A stretch of 64,000 bases of DNA from Pogona vitticeps (lineage: Eukaryota > Chordata > Lepidosauria > Squamata > Agamidae). The notes under the pieces are model-generated. The model ran no database searches. It was not told the DNA's origin and saw nothing but the letters and a program-made list of their open reading frames with translations. Every line of letters begins with the position of its first letter. The stretch's first letter is position 1. Shown here piece by piece: positions 55,581-64,000 of the stretch. The position numbers and the translations under genes were made by a program. The stretch spans positions 213,566,001 through 213,630,000 of the forward strand of contig NC_135786.1 in the NCBI RefSeq assembly GCF_051106095.1. Direction: 5' to 3'.

Positions 55581-55582
55581 TA

Positions 55583-55937
55583 CAGTGGGGTCTCAACTTA
55601 CGAACTTAATCTGTATTGGAAGGCAGTTCTCAGGTCGAAAAGTTCTTAAGTCAAATCTGCATTTCCCATAGGAATGCATTGAAAACCATTTAATCCGTAT
55701 CTGCTCTTTTCGTCCATAGAAACTAATGGGAAGCTGCTATTCCGCCTTCTGCCACTAGAGGGGGATATTTTTTCATTTTTTCCTTTTAACCTAAGATGAC
55801 TTAGCTTTAAGAAAAAGGGAAAAAAGAGTTCGTAACTCAAATCTAAGTTCGTAAGTCGAGTCCATATATTCCTATGAGAGCGGTTTGTAAGTCGAAACGT
55901 TCGTATGTCAAGCCGTTTGTAAGTCGAGACCCCCCTG
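55583..55937. mobile_element. Tigger-like MITE, CAGTGGGGTC family (copy B3)
   Basis: CAGTGGGGTCTCAACTTACG and GTAAGTCGAGACCCCCCTG are flanked by TA (55581-55582, 55938-55939). About 355 bases, with roughly twenty differences by eye from 41030-41383, many at CpG sites. Confidence 0.87.
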
Positions 55938-55939
55938 TA

Positions 55940-57411
55940 CCGAGTAACTTCCTTCTCCCAGACGAAGTTATCCTTGTTCCATTCCTGATGAGTTTTTTGT
56001 TGGCAGCCAAGACTTGTTTTGTTTTCTATGGACTTAGAAGTTTAAAACAATTGTTATTCTTTGTCTGCTTTTCAAGGGTGTTTGTTCTTCAGGTGGTTTT
56101 TTAAAGCTGCCTTTCTAAAAAAAACACGGTTCACTATTTTGGATTGATTTGTGAGATCTTATTGGCTGGCCTCACTTCTCGTAAGAACTAATATGTAATA
56201 ATGTTTCTTTAAAAAATTCATAAAAGGACTTTCCCCCCCATCCCCTCGATAGATCTCTCTATGGCATGAATTTCCAGCTCCTGGTCCTTTTAGTCTGCAT
56301 TGAATAAGTTTAATTCAAAAATGAACATGCCCGACACAATTGGCCCAAAACTACATTATCCTTTGATCAAGACCCAAAGACTCCATCTTGAACAGAAGCT
56401 GGAACAGTGAGTTTTTAAACTACAGGTCACTGAATTTCCAAGCTAAAATGGCCATTGGGGTATTTTGAGGACAGTAGTCCCAAAAATAACTTGCATAAGA
56501 TCTGATCTTGAGAAAATGGAAAACTTTGTGGATTTGATGACTTCCCCTAACACAAATGACATAGTAATTCTACTTGATGGGAAATTTATTTGCCAGACGT
56601 GACCAGTAATCATTATTGTGCAGCAGCCCAACAATGAGGTGAGGGATAGAATGGTAATCTGTTCCATCCTGTTACCAAGGCTGAAGTAATTGAACTGGGT
56701 TTCCCTTATAGTCATTGAATTAATGAGCAAATTACAGTTTCCTGTAGCAGACACTGCTATCAAGATTTGAACTTGGAAATATCTCAGAAGCCTTACATGG
56801 CAACAAGGCTACGCACACTCTATGGCATCCCATTTTGGGGTTGATTTCAGTATGTTAAATTTGTCTTTACAGACAGTGTAAACAATGGGACTGTGCTAAA
56901 TGCCAAAGCGAAGCTGCAAGTGAATATGTTGGGAGTTGTCAGGAATGGAAAGGACTTTGTTGTGCAGAAAGCAGCTGTTGTGCTGATTCTTTATCTGTGG
57001 TTGAACTGTGGTCTAAAAGGCACTTGATTTCATTTCTGCAAATTCGAACCATTTCCCCCCTTTGAAAAGGATAGAAGAGAAGTAATGAAAATGATACCAT
57101 GAAAATAGACACTTGCCATTGAGTCATTGTTGACTCAAAGAAATCTAGCTTTGGGACCCATTTGAATCCCTCAAAGATCCTTAGTCAGAGAGATTCCCCC
57201 CCCCCAACTGTGGTTTAATTTTTTTATTATGGAGATACAGCTGTTGTTTTTCTTTCCCGGAAACAATGACAGCAAACAAAATCATTTAGCTCAGACATTG
57301 AATATGAACCCAGCCCTGCTCAGATTGCTTACCTCAACTGTCTTAATTCTATGACAAAACAGTACTGTGGACTCGGTTCTGCTTTTGCCAACACCACTCT
57401 GTTTCACTGTT
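55940..57411. other. Intron, no gene seen
   Basis: No exon or named repeat. Poly-C near 57196-57205. Confidence 0.5.
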
Positions 57412-57928
57412 GTCAAACCTCACCTGGGATACTGTATCAGTTTCCGTACACTACAGATCGAGAAGGAAGGATGTTGGGAAGTTGAAGTGTTTCTAGAGGA
57501 GGATGACTAAGACAGTAGAAGGTCTGGAATTTAAGCTCTGTGAGAAACAGTTGAAGGAGTTGGTATGTTTAGTCTGGAAAAGAATGAAGGGGTGATAGAA
57601 TAGCCATCTTCCATTATTAGAATGACCCATCATGTCGAAAATAGAACATGTTTGTTTTATGCAGGTGTAGAAGGTAGGACCTGAAGTAATGGCCCTAAAT
57701 CTTATTTATAAGAAAGAAGGTATCGACTGAACATTAAGGAGAACTTCCTGGGTGTACAAGCTGTTTGACAGTGGAGTGGAATAGTTTGGAAGGTGGTAGA
57801 TTCTCCTTCACTGAATGTTTCTAAATGGTGGTTGCATAGCCATCGATCAGGAATGCTTTAGCTAATCCATCTGTTGTCTATCAGGAATGCTTTGAGGCCC
57901 CTTTCAGCTCTTTGATTCTGTGAGTCTA
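57412..57928 (+). mobile_element. CR1 LINE 3' part
   Basis: ORF2 C-terminal blocks are readable though broken (CACCTGGGATACTGTATCAG, AGGAGTTGGTATGTTTAGTC), then ACTGAACATTAAGGAGAACT, CAGTGGAGTGGAATAGTTTG, GTAGATTCTCCTTCACTGAA and GGAATGCTTTGAGGCCCCTT form the CR1 3' region, ending near TTTGATTCTGTGAGTCTA. Confidence 0.82.
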
Positions 57929-58054
57929 TCATGATTTCCGAAGGAGAGTGTGTCATGTTACTCTTTTGCGGGGGGGGGGGAAACAGCTGTAAAGACAAAA
58001 AAGTTTTATTTTGCATAAAGTTTCATAGACCTGAGCCTACATCCAGCAGTCTGA

Positions 58055-58405
58055 GGTAAGGTAAAGGTAAAGGTAAAGGTTCCCCTTGACATTTTAGTCA
58101 GTCATGTTTGACTCTAGGGGGCGGTGCTCATCCCCGTTTCCAAGCTGTAGAGCCAGCGTTTGTCCGAAGACAGTTTCCATTGTCACACACGACTTAGACC
58201 CGGAACGCTGTTTACCTTCCCAGCGAGATGGTACCTATTTATCTACTCACATTTACATGCTTTCGAACTGCTAGGTTGGCGAGGAGCTGGGACAAGTGAC
58301 GGGAGCTCACTCCATCGTGTGGATTCGATCTTACGACTGCTGGTCTTCTGACCCTGCAGCACACAAAGGCTTCTGGGGTTTAGCGCGCAGCGCCACCACG
58401 TCCCC
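58055..58405 (-). mobile_element. tRNA-SINE with L2-type tail (copy 3)
   Basis: Minus strand: starts GGGACGTGGTGGCGCTGCGC and ends TCAAGGGGAACCTTTACCTT with several TTTACC repeats. A target duplication GCAGTCTGA is at 58046-58054 and 58408-58416. Almost full length. Confidence 0.9.
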
Positions 58406-58416
58406 ATGCAGTCTGA

Positions 58417-59417
58417 AGGCCTATCCTAATCCAGCATCCTAATTGCTACACTGACCATACGTGAATTCGTAATATCCCATTTGTTTAACTTAACAGGTGG
58501 TGATGATTTCTGAAAAAGGCATCCAAGAAATAATATTGAAGGTTCTGTGGAAGAAATAAGGAAAGATGTTCACTTTCCTTGCATTATATGCCACTGCTGC
58601 TAATGCTATGGATGTTTCGATTACTGGCCCTTGAAGGTTTCATTGACAGCACCCTTGGGCCCTGTTTACCAAAGAGGGCAGTGCTGAGGATAGAGTAGCT
58701 CTCTTCCACTGCTGTTTCCTAGCAACTGCAGTTCACTACCATGCTGCCTCTGAATCTGGGGTAGCATATTGCAACCATGATTAGTAAGCCACAGATAGGT
58801 TTATCCTCCATCAATTGGTGCAACTGACTTTTAAAGCAAGGTTGCTGAACTGTTTTCAGACCACATATCACCCCACCTTGGGAGGGCTCTAATGCAATCC
58901 TGCTGTTGCTGAATTTTTTGAAAAGACACCCACAAACATGTTCCTCTTTTGAAATAAAAGTGTGTTTACTCATTTGCCTGTCCTGTTTTAAACCAGACTT
59001 GTGATGGGGTGGTCTTACTTCCATTACAACACAACATTTTAGGGAGTTTGGCCAGAGTTGCTCTGGCCCAGAGTTGGCCCGAAGTTGCGAGGCACTGTTT
59101 TAAAACTATTTAAACTGCTATCAGGTCTCTGAGATCTTGAAGACAGTCTTGTTCAACCCTCTTTTGATAGCAGCCATACTGTTTTGTTTTTCTCTTTTAA
59201 AATTGTTTGTCTCATTTAGATATCGACCTGTAGTTTTCAGCCTATTCAGGTGTAGGATTTCTCTTGAACTGTGCGATGGCAACCACTTTAATTATATATG
59301 TATGTGCCTATCTTTTATTTGTCTCTGAAATATTTTTTTAGAAAAAGTGATGTTTACTTTAAGTGACCCACTTTTTGAACAGGCTAAGCATACTGGGAGC
59401 CAGTACTAGTCTCTGAG
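58417..59417. other. Intron, no gene seen
   Basis: No exon or named repeat. TTGCTCTGGCCCAGAGTTGG near 59053-59072 is locally self-complementary. Confidence 0.45.
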
Positions 59418-59419
59418 TA

Positions 59420-59542
59420 CAGTGGTGCCTTGCTTAACGATTGCCTCACTTAACGAGGAAATCGCTTGACGATTAGGTTTTTGCGATCGCAAAAATGGGA
59501 AAAATCTGATGGTTTAAATGGGAAAAATCTGAGGCACCACTG
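59420..59542. mobile_element. Tigger-like MITE, internally deleted (copy A7)
   Basis: CAGTGGTGCCTTGCTTAACG and GAGGCACCACTG are flanked by TA. Only 123 bases, with TTTTTGCGATCGCAAAAA at its centre and GGGAAAAATCTGA in tandem. It is the smallest copy in the window. Confidence 0.85.
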
Positions 59543-59599
59543 TATCATCAATCCACCTCTTCAATAACTAGTCAGTAATGTCTTCCAGAAAGTTCTAAT

Positions 59600-59690
59600 C
59601 CTAGTTGGGGCTGTGAAAATAACTTCCTCAAGGCTTTTCGAGGAGAAAGATGGGGTAAAAATATTTTAAATAAATAAATAAATGATTATT
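59600..59690 (+). mobile_element. LINE 3' end (L2/CR1-like)
   Basis: GGCTTTTCGAGGAGAAAGAT then GGGGTAAAAATATTTTAAAT and AATAAATAAATAAATG is the same kind of 3' end as at 48478. Confidence 0.5.
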
Positions 59691-59768
59691 TATTTCACTA
59701 TCCAAGATTTATGACAAAAATCAATCTATTTCTCCCATTTATGAAGATTCCCCCCCACTTCTTAAGTA

Positions 59769-59772
<4 letters not shown>

Positions 59773-59799
<27 letters not shown>
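59773..59799 (+). repeat. (GT)n microsatellite
   Basis: A 27-base GT run. Confidence 0.9.
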
Positions 59800-60369
59800 T
59801 GGTAATAGGCTAAGTGTTTGTTGGCAATGCTATTAAAAAGTCTTGCTGGTGATTGGTGTTTATTTTTGATGACACTTTGGCTATTGTTTTTTCTCTTTCT
59901 CTCTTGTTTTTACTCAGTATTCGTTGACCCCCCTTCTTTTTTCTTGATGCTTCTATCAATAAGCATTTTCCAATTCTTTTTTTCCATCCTGAGCAAAGCA
60001 GTCTGGTGCCTGTAACGTTGATGGACCAAATAAGCCTTCACTCTTTAATCTTTCAACAATTTGATCTAAAGGATCTGGAGTGAAGCACCTTTGAATATAT
60101 CTCCCTGTCTACACCTATACTTTTAAACATGTGCACAAAAAGAGACGGCAGTAGAGAACACTGGGACAAATAAGGAGGACTAATGATCTTTGGGTCTGTG
60201 AGATTTCCTTATCTGTCTCTCCTTTGCGTGATCTAGCTCTGGGTGACTGCAATGAAAGGACTCAATAACTGGCAGTCCTTACCTATATCAGCTTGCTGTG
60301 CTCCTGTAATGGGACTTTGTCTCTTATAGGCACAACAGCTGTAGTGTTAACATTATTCACCATGAGGTT
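59800..60369. other. Intron, no gene seen
   Basis: No exon or named repeat. Confidence 0.45.
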
Positions 60370-60818
60370 GCCTGCCTTCTGTGGTGCGCTCGGGAGAGCC
60401 AGCCCTTCCCGGAGCCTTCACTTCCCCGCGTGGAGGAATCGGGTCTGGTCTCCTTGTCGCCCAGAGTTGCGGCAGCAGCGGTGTCCCAACGCCAGGAGGC
60501 TGAGCCTGGCCAGGGCGTTCCAGCCGCTTGCCCCGGGTTTACCCTCGGGGCAACTGTCCCAGATGCCCCCAGCCTGCAGGGGTCTGGACTGGCTAGGGGA
60601 CTCCTGCTCTGACTGTTCGGGTGAAAGAGCTACTGTACAAAGAAGCAGCCTCTTCGCCACCAACGATTAGCAATTTAAATTTCCCACCCTTTTTCCCTGC
60701 CTTTTTTTGTTCGTAAGTGGAAGCTCTGGCTGCAAGTTGAAGCAAAATTTTGCATACGGAGCTGGTCGTACGTCGAAATGGTCGTACCTAGGGACATACG
60801 TAAGTCAAGGCACCATTG
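60370..60818 (-). mobile_element. Tigger-like element, one end preserved
   Basis: The right end GTCAAGGCACCATTG with TA following (60819-60820) is the minus-strand start of a relative (CAATGGTGCCTTGAC). GTACGTCGAAATGGTCGTAC lies just inside. The rest is GC-rich (60370-60640). No second terminus was found upstream, so it is truncated or joined to other DNA. The frame at 60293-60670 has no known domain. Confidence 0.55.
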
Positions 60819-60820
60819 TA

Positions 60821-62268
60821 TTAGATTTTGCTCATGAACTACATGGCTGTCTTTCTGCCTCCCCCCCCCCTGTTTTTTGCCTTGGGATATACCACTAATT
60901 GCCACTCAAAGCAGCATCCAATACAACAGAAAGGAGACATCACCTAAGAAGGACTTTATCACACTGAGAACACCATCTGCTTCTGTCCACCAGTGGGCCA
61001 TAAAAAATATAACTCTTCTGATATAAGGGTTGCCAGACCTCTTGGTGCTTCTGTTCCTAGCCAAAAATGTGGATTGTGTGCTTCTATGAAAAGCACTGAC
61101 TCTCTGCCCTTTGTCTATAGAAATTAAGAAAGACAATTGAATTGTCATCATTTGACGTAAAACCTGACCTCAAACCATTTTTTTCCAGTTTGCCACCTCT
61201 CATGTTGAAACTGTAGCTTAACTTCAGATCCTCTTGGTATAACACTTAGCCAGGTTGATTTGAGGACGTCTGTATTCTTCCCCCACCTCAGGCTCTGCAA
61301 CATCAAGATGGTGGAAGTATCCCAAGGACTAAAAAACCTCACCTTTTTTGGCATATTTTAGTGGTCCAATAAAACTATTTACCCACCTTGTTTTGGATTT
61401 TCCATCTTTGTATATTGATTTACTGCTAGTATATGCTATCCATTGTCCAGATATTCTCAGCTCCATCTGTTGATACCAGAAATGGAATATGGAACATTTG
61501 CCTGCAAATTGTGGGCTGTACCTGGGCTGATTCACCACCACCACACCTGGAGCTTAATATTGACTAGAAGCCTAAATTCCAGAAGTGTGCCTTTTTTTAA
61601 TTTACAACAGACATAAAAATTTTGATATTTTATAAATAAAAAGAAGATGTAATTGTTTCCTTCCAGCCTGTCCGTCCTAAGCAAATAAATTTCCACTGCA
61701 GGCTCCACCTGCAGGATTTATATTCTTGATTTCTTGAAAATATTTTGATAGATTGATTTTGCTTTGTATTAAAAAATTATTTCAAGGAATATATTGTATT
61801 AGTTTATCAACAATTTTTACTTATATTGAAACTTCCCCAAACATTTTTCATCTTCATGTTTCTCTGCCATGCTTTTCCACTGTTGTGACACAGTGAATGG
61901 ACATTCCTCCTGTCTCTTGAAGCATCTTGCCTTTGTTAGAGGATAGTGTTTCTTCATTTCATTAAGCTTATAAGAGTTTCTTAGACCTGAATGAAAAGAA
62001 TTTTAGGTATTTCAAGAATCTATGAATAGCTATTTCATAATAAAAGGCTTAAAAGGGAGAGAGATTTTTTTTCCTCTTTGTAATCTGATTTTTGTGAGTT
62101 GCAACACTAAGGTCTTAGTATTCTCTGCTTTTGTCCAACATTTGATATTCTGCCTCTCCAAGCTGAAAAGCTGTAGCCTTCTCTGAAAGGTTGAAATGGT
62201 AGAAATACTGTTTTTTCATTTGTAGTGAGATGGAGGAGCATTTAGAGATTAAAGATTAACCTTTGAGA

Positions 62269-62271
<3 letters not shown>
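60821..62271. other. Intron, no gene seen
   Basis: Poly-C near 60861-60870. AT-rich later. No exon or named repeat. Confidence 0.5.
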
Positions 62272-62359
<88 letters not shown>

Positions 62360-62360
62360 C
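62272..62360 (+). repeat. Compound (CT)n(GT)n(GA)n microsatellite
   Basis: CT 62272-62310, GT 62311-62338 and GA 62339-62360, uninterrupted. The CT and GA blocks are complementary and flank the GT block, so the tract can fold. Confidence 0.95.
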
Positions 62361-62769
62361 AGGAGAGTGCATGTGTGTTCAACATGAAATTGTTGTTGTT
62401 TTCTTGAAGCTGCATTCTGTTAGAATGCGTTTTTGAGTATGTGCTATCCTGTAGAGATGTGAAATGATGATACAGCTTTCTCTAAGATCCGTAAATTGAA
62501 TCCAAACATAATCATGCTTAGAAATCAATGGGATGAGTGGCAGTGGTTTCCAACAGAGGGCACCAGCATAAAGAATCAAAGGGCATCATTGAGCTACTCC
62601 ATTTTTTTCCATAACAGATTTTTTTACGGGGGGAAAAAAAAAAGAACCAGTAGCAAAACATAGAAAAGCTGCAGACTGAAAACAGCTACCATCCTCCTCT
62701 AATCTTCTGGAAGCATCCTGATTTAAGTCCCCCACCCTTTTTAAATAGCCTTACTAAATAAGACCGATA
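62361..62769. other. Intron, no gene seen
   Basis: No exon or named repeat; an A-run of nine interrupts near 62634-62644. Confidence 0.45.
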
Positions 62770-62960
62770 CCAAGTGTGATGTAGTGGATAGATAGTGTGA
62801 TGGATTAGGGTTCAGGAGGCCCAGCTAGAAATCCTCTCTCCGCCATGGAAACTCACTGGCAATGTGGAATTGGTAAAATCACTCCTTAAATATTTCACTT
62901 ACCTTGAAAGCCCTATAAGGGTCACTCTAAGTTGGTTCTGACCTGATGATAAATAAGAAC
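62770..62960 (+). mobile_element. Second tRNA-SINE family, with Sauria-type tail
   Basis: GTGATGTAGTGGATAGATAG (A-box region), CATGGAAACTCACTGGCAAT and, at the end, GGGTCACTCTAAGTTGGTTC TGACCTGATG. The head belongs to the GTGGTTAGAGT family but the tail resembles that of the 487-type SINE, so two SINE families share a 3' end. Confidence 0.65.
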
Positions 62961-64000
62961 TAAATATAACTACAGTACTTGCTTCTCATAGTAGCTATGA
63001 AAGCAGAGAGCGAACCTTTAAAAAGAAATTACTGATATGGTCACAGTATGCCTTGTTTATTGCTTCACTTCAAATTTTTTCAACGAAGTATAGTTTGTTT
63101 CACTTACTTATGAATTAGAACCAAAAATACTCATTAGTTTGGTTTACTTTGAGCCTTTTCAAAAAGATATGTATCCATCATTACTTTTTTCATTCATGTG
63201 GATTTCCACTGAATGAAATTTGGACTCTAAGACTTCTGTTTTGTGTTTTAACAACATTCTCTGTGACAGAAACAAACTTTTAAGGGTTAAGTTAAAAGAG
63301 TTCCTGATTAAGACCCATTAAAACTAGTGGGATTTAAGAGCACACTTAACCAGCTAAACCTTGATATTTCAGTTCTGCTTCTAGAACAGGCATAGTATCC
63401 TTGTATGAACTAGTGGAACTGTTTTGTCTAGAAAATAAATCAGGTTGTTAAAGAAAGGCAGTAAAGATGAATGTCTTGCGCCTTGAGATTTACTAATTGC
63501 TTACACAGCCACTGACTCCTACTGCTTTACAGGTTTTGCAAGTTTTTGACCCTCTTGATACAAATTCCCCTGCCTTTTGAGATTGCCGAGTGTGAAGGGT
63601 TGGTTCATATATCATTCATTTATTGTGAAGCAAAGAGATACAAGCCACAGTGTTTTCACCTCTTTCCCCTCCTTTCCCTAAGGTTTCCGAAGGTTTTCCT
63701 AAGCAGTGACCTTCAAACGTCTCAAGCCATGTTTTTGTCACTTAGGTGTCAGTGTCAAACTGCAGTTTTCACAAGATGGGGCTTACAAAGCAGCTTCAGG
63801 CCATGATTTCAGATACTGCACGCAGAAACTGTGGTCCATGATAGGGTTCAGATATCTCAATAAACAATCCAGCACTGTATGGAAAAGACCACGGTTGTTG
63901 TAGAACAGGAATATAAAAAACTTCTTTCTATTGAGAGGTACTCTTATAAGGTATAACCTCTTGGGGGCTGCATAGTGGCCAGCACTGCATGGGATCACAG
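62961..64000. other. Intron to window end, no gene seen
   Basis: No acceptor-plus-exon resembling syndecan is seen. A piece of the lizard motif type noted at 46205 may lie near 63275-63365 (AAGACCCATTAAAACTAGTG). Confidence 0.45.

Noticed and set aside
60293-60670. 125-residue frame in GC-rich DNA
   Set aside because: No known domain; overlaps the interior of a truncated Tigger-like element and has a chance-like composition.

Overview
The window is vertebrate nuclear DNA, almost certainly from a squamate reptile (lizard or snake). Evidence for this is one CpG-island promoter with a spliced first exon, no dense coding, and a repeat mix typical of squamates: a full-length-type BovB (RTE) LINE and a second BovB copy, CR1 and L2-like LINE tails, several tRNA-derived SINE families, and many DNA-transposon MITEs. 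The species cannot be resolved from the sequence alone.

Layout. Positions 1-1150 are upstream flank with one SINE. Positions about 1150-2450 are a GC- and CpG-rich promoter island holding the only host coding exon I can support. Its ATG is at 2373 and it encodes a 20-residue signal peptide (MWNVWVLLAF...SGET) that ends at a GTAAGA splice donor at 2433. The peptide aligns well with the signal peptide of syndecan-2 (human MRRAWILL...VSAES), including the exon end just after the cleavage region, so I call it SDC2 exon 1. The remaining 61.5 kb reads as part of a very long first intron. I found no second syndecan exon, which fits the long first intron of SDC2 in other vertebrates.

The intron is a dense record of transposition. 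(1) Seven end-to-end Tigger-like MITEs have ends CAGTGGTGCCTC.../...GGCACCACTG flanked by TA (11825, 22670, 31658, 42588, 52329, 53512, 59420). Three loci carry the related CAGTGGGGTC family (30286, 41030, 55583), and a larger truncated relative ends at 60818. Several carry internal GC-rich hairpins, and the 1.5-kb copy at 53512-55007 is a chain of them. (2) Three hAT-type elements have 8-bp target duplications (7921-8263, 27639-28084, 32080-33083), plus two partial ones. (3) A 5'-complete BovB lies on the minus strand (20011-22646) with a perfect 11-bp target duplication, and a 5'-truncated BovB lies on the plus strand (25507-26580). (4) Three copies of an L2-tailed tRNA-SINE have recognisable target duplications. 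(5) Two loci show nested insertions (13675-14125 and 48480-49046). (6) Unusual microsatellites occur, notably (ATT)42 followed by (AAT)29 at 44667-44879.

I see no new multigene system. The most unusual material is the family of palindrome-chain MITEs, the nested insertions, the cruciform-capable triplet tract, and four AT/homeobox-like intronic stretches that read like conserved non-coding elements and could be SDC2 enhancers (inference only).
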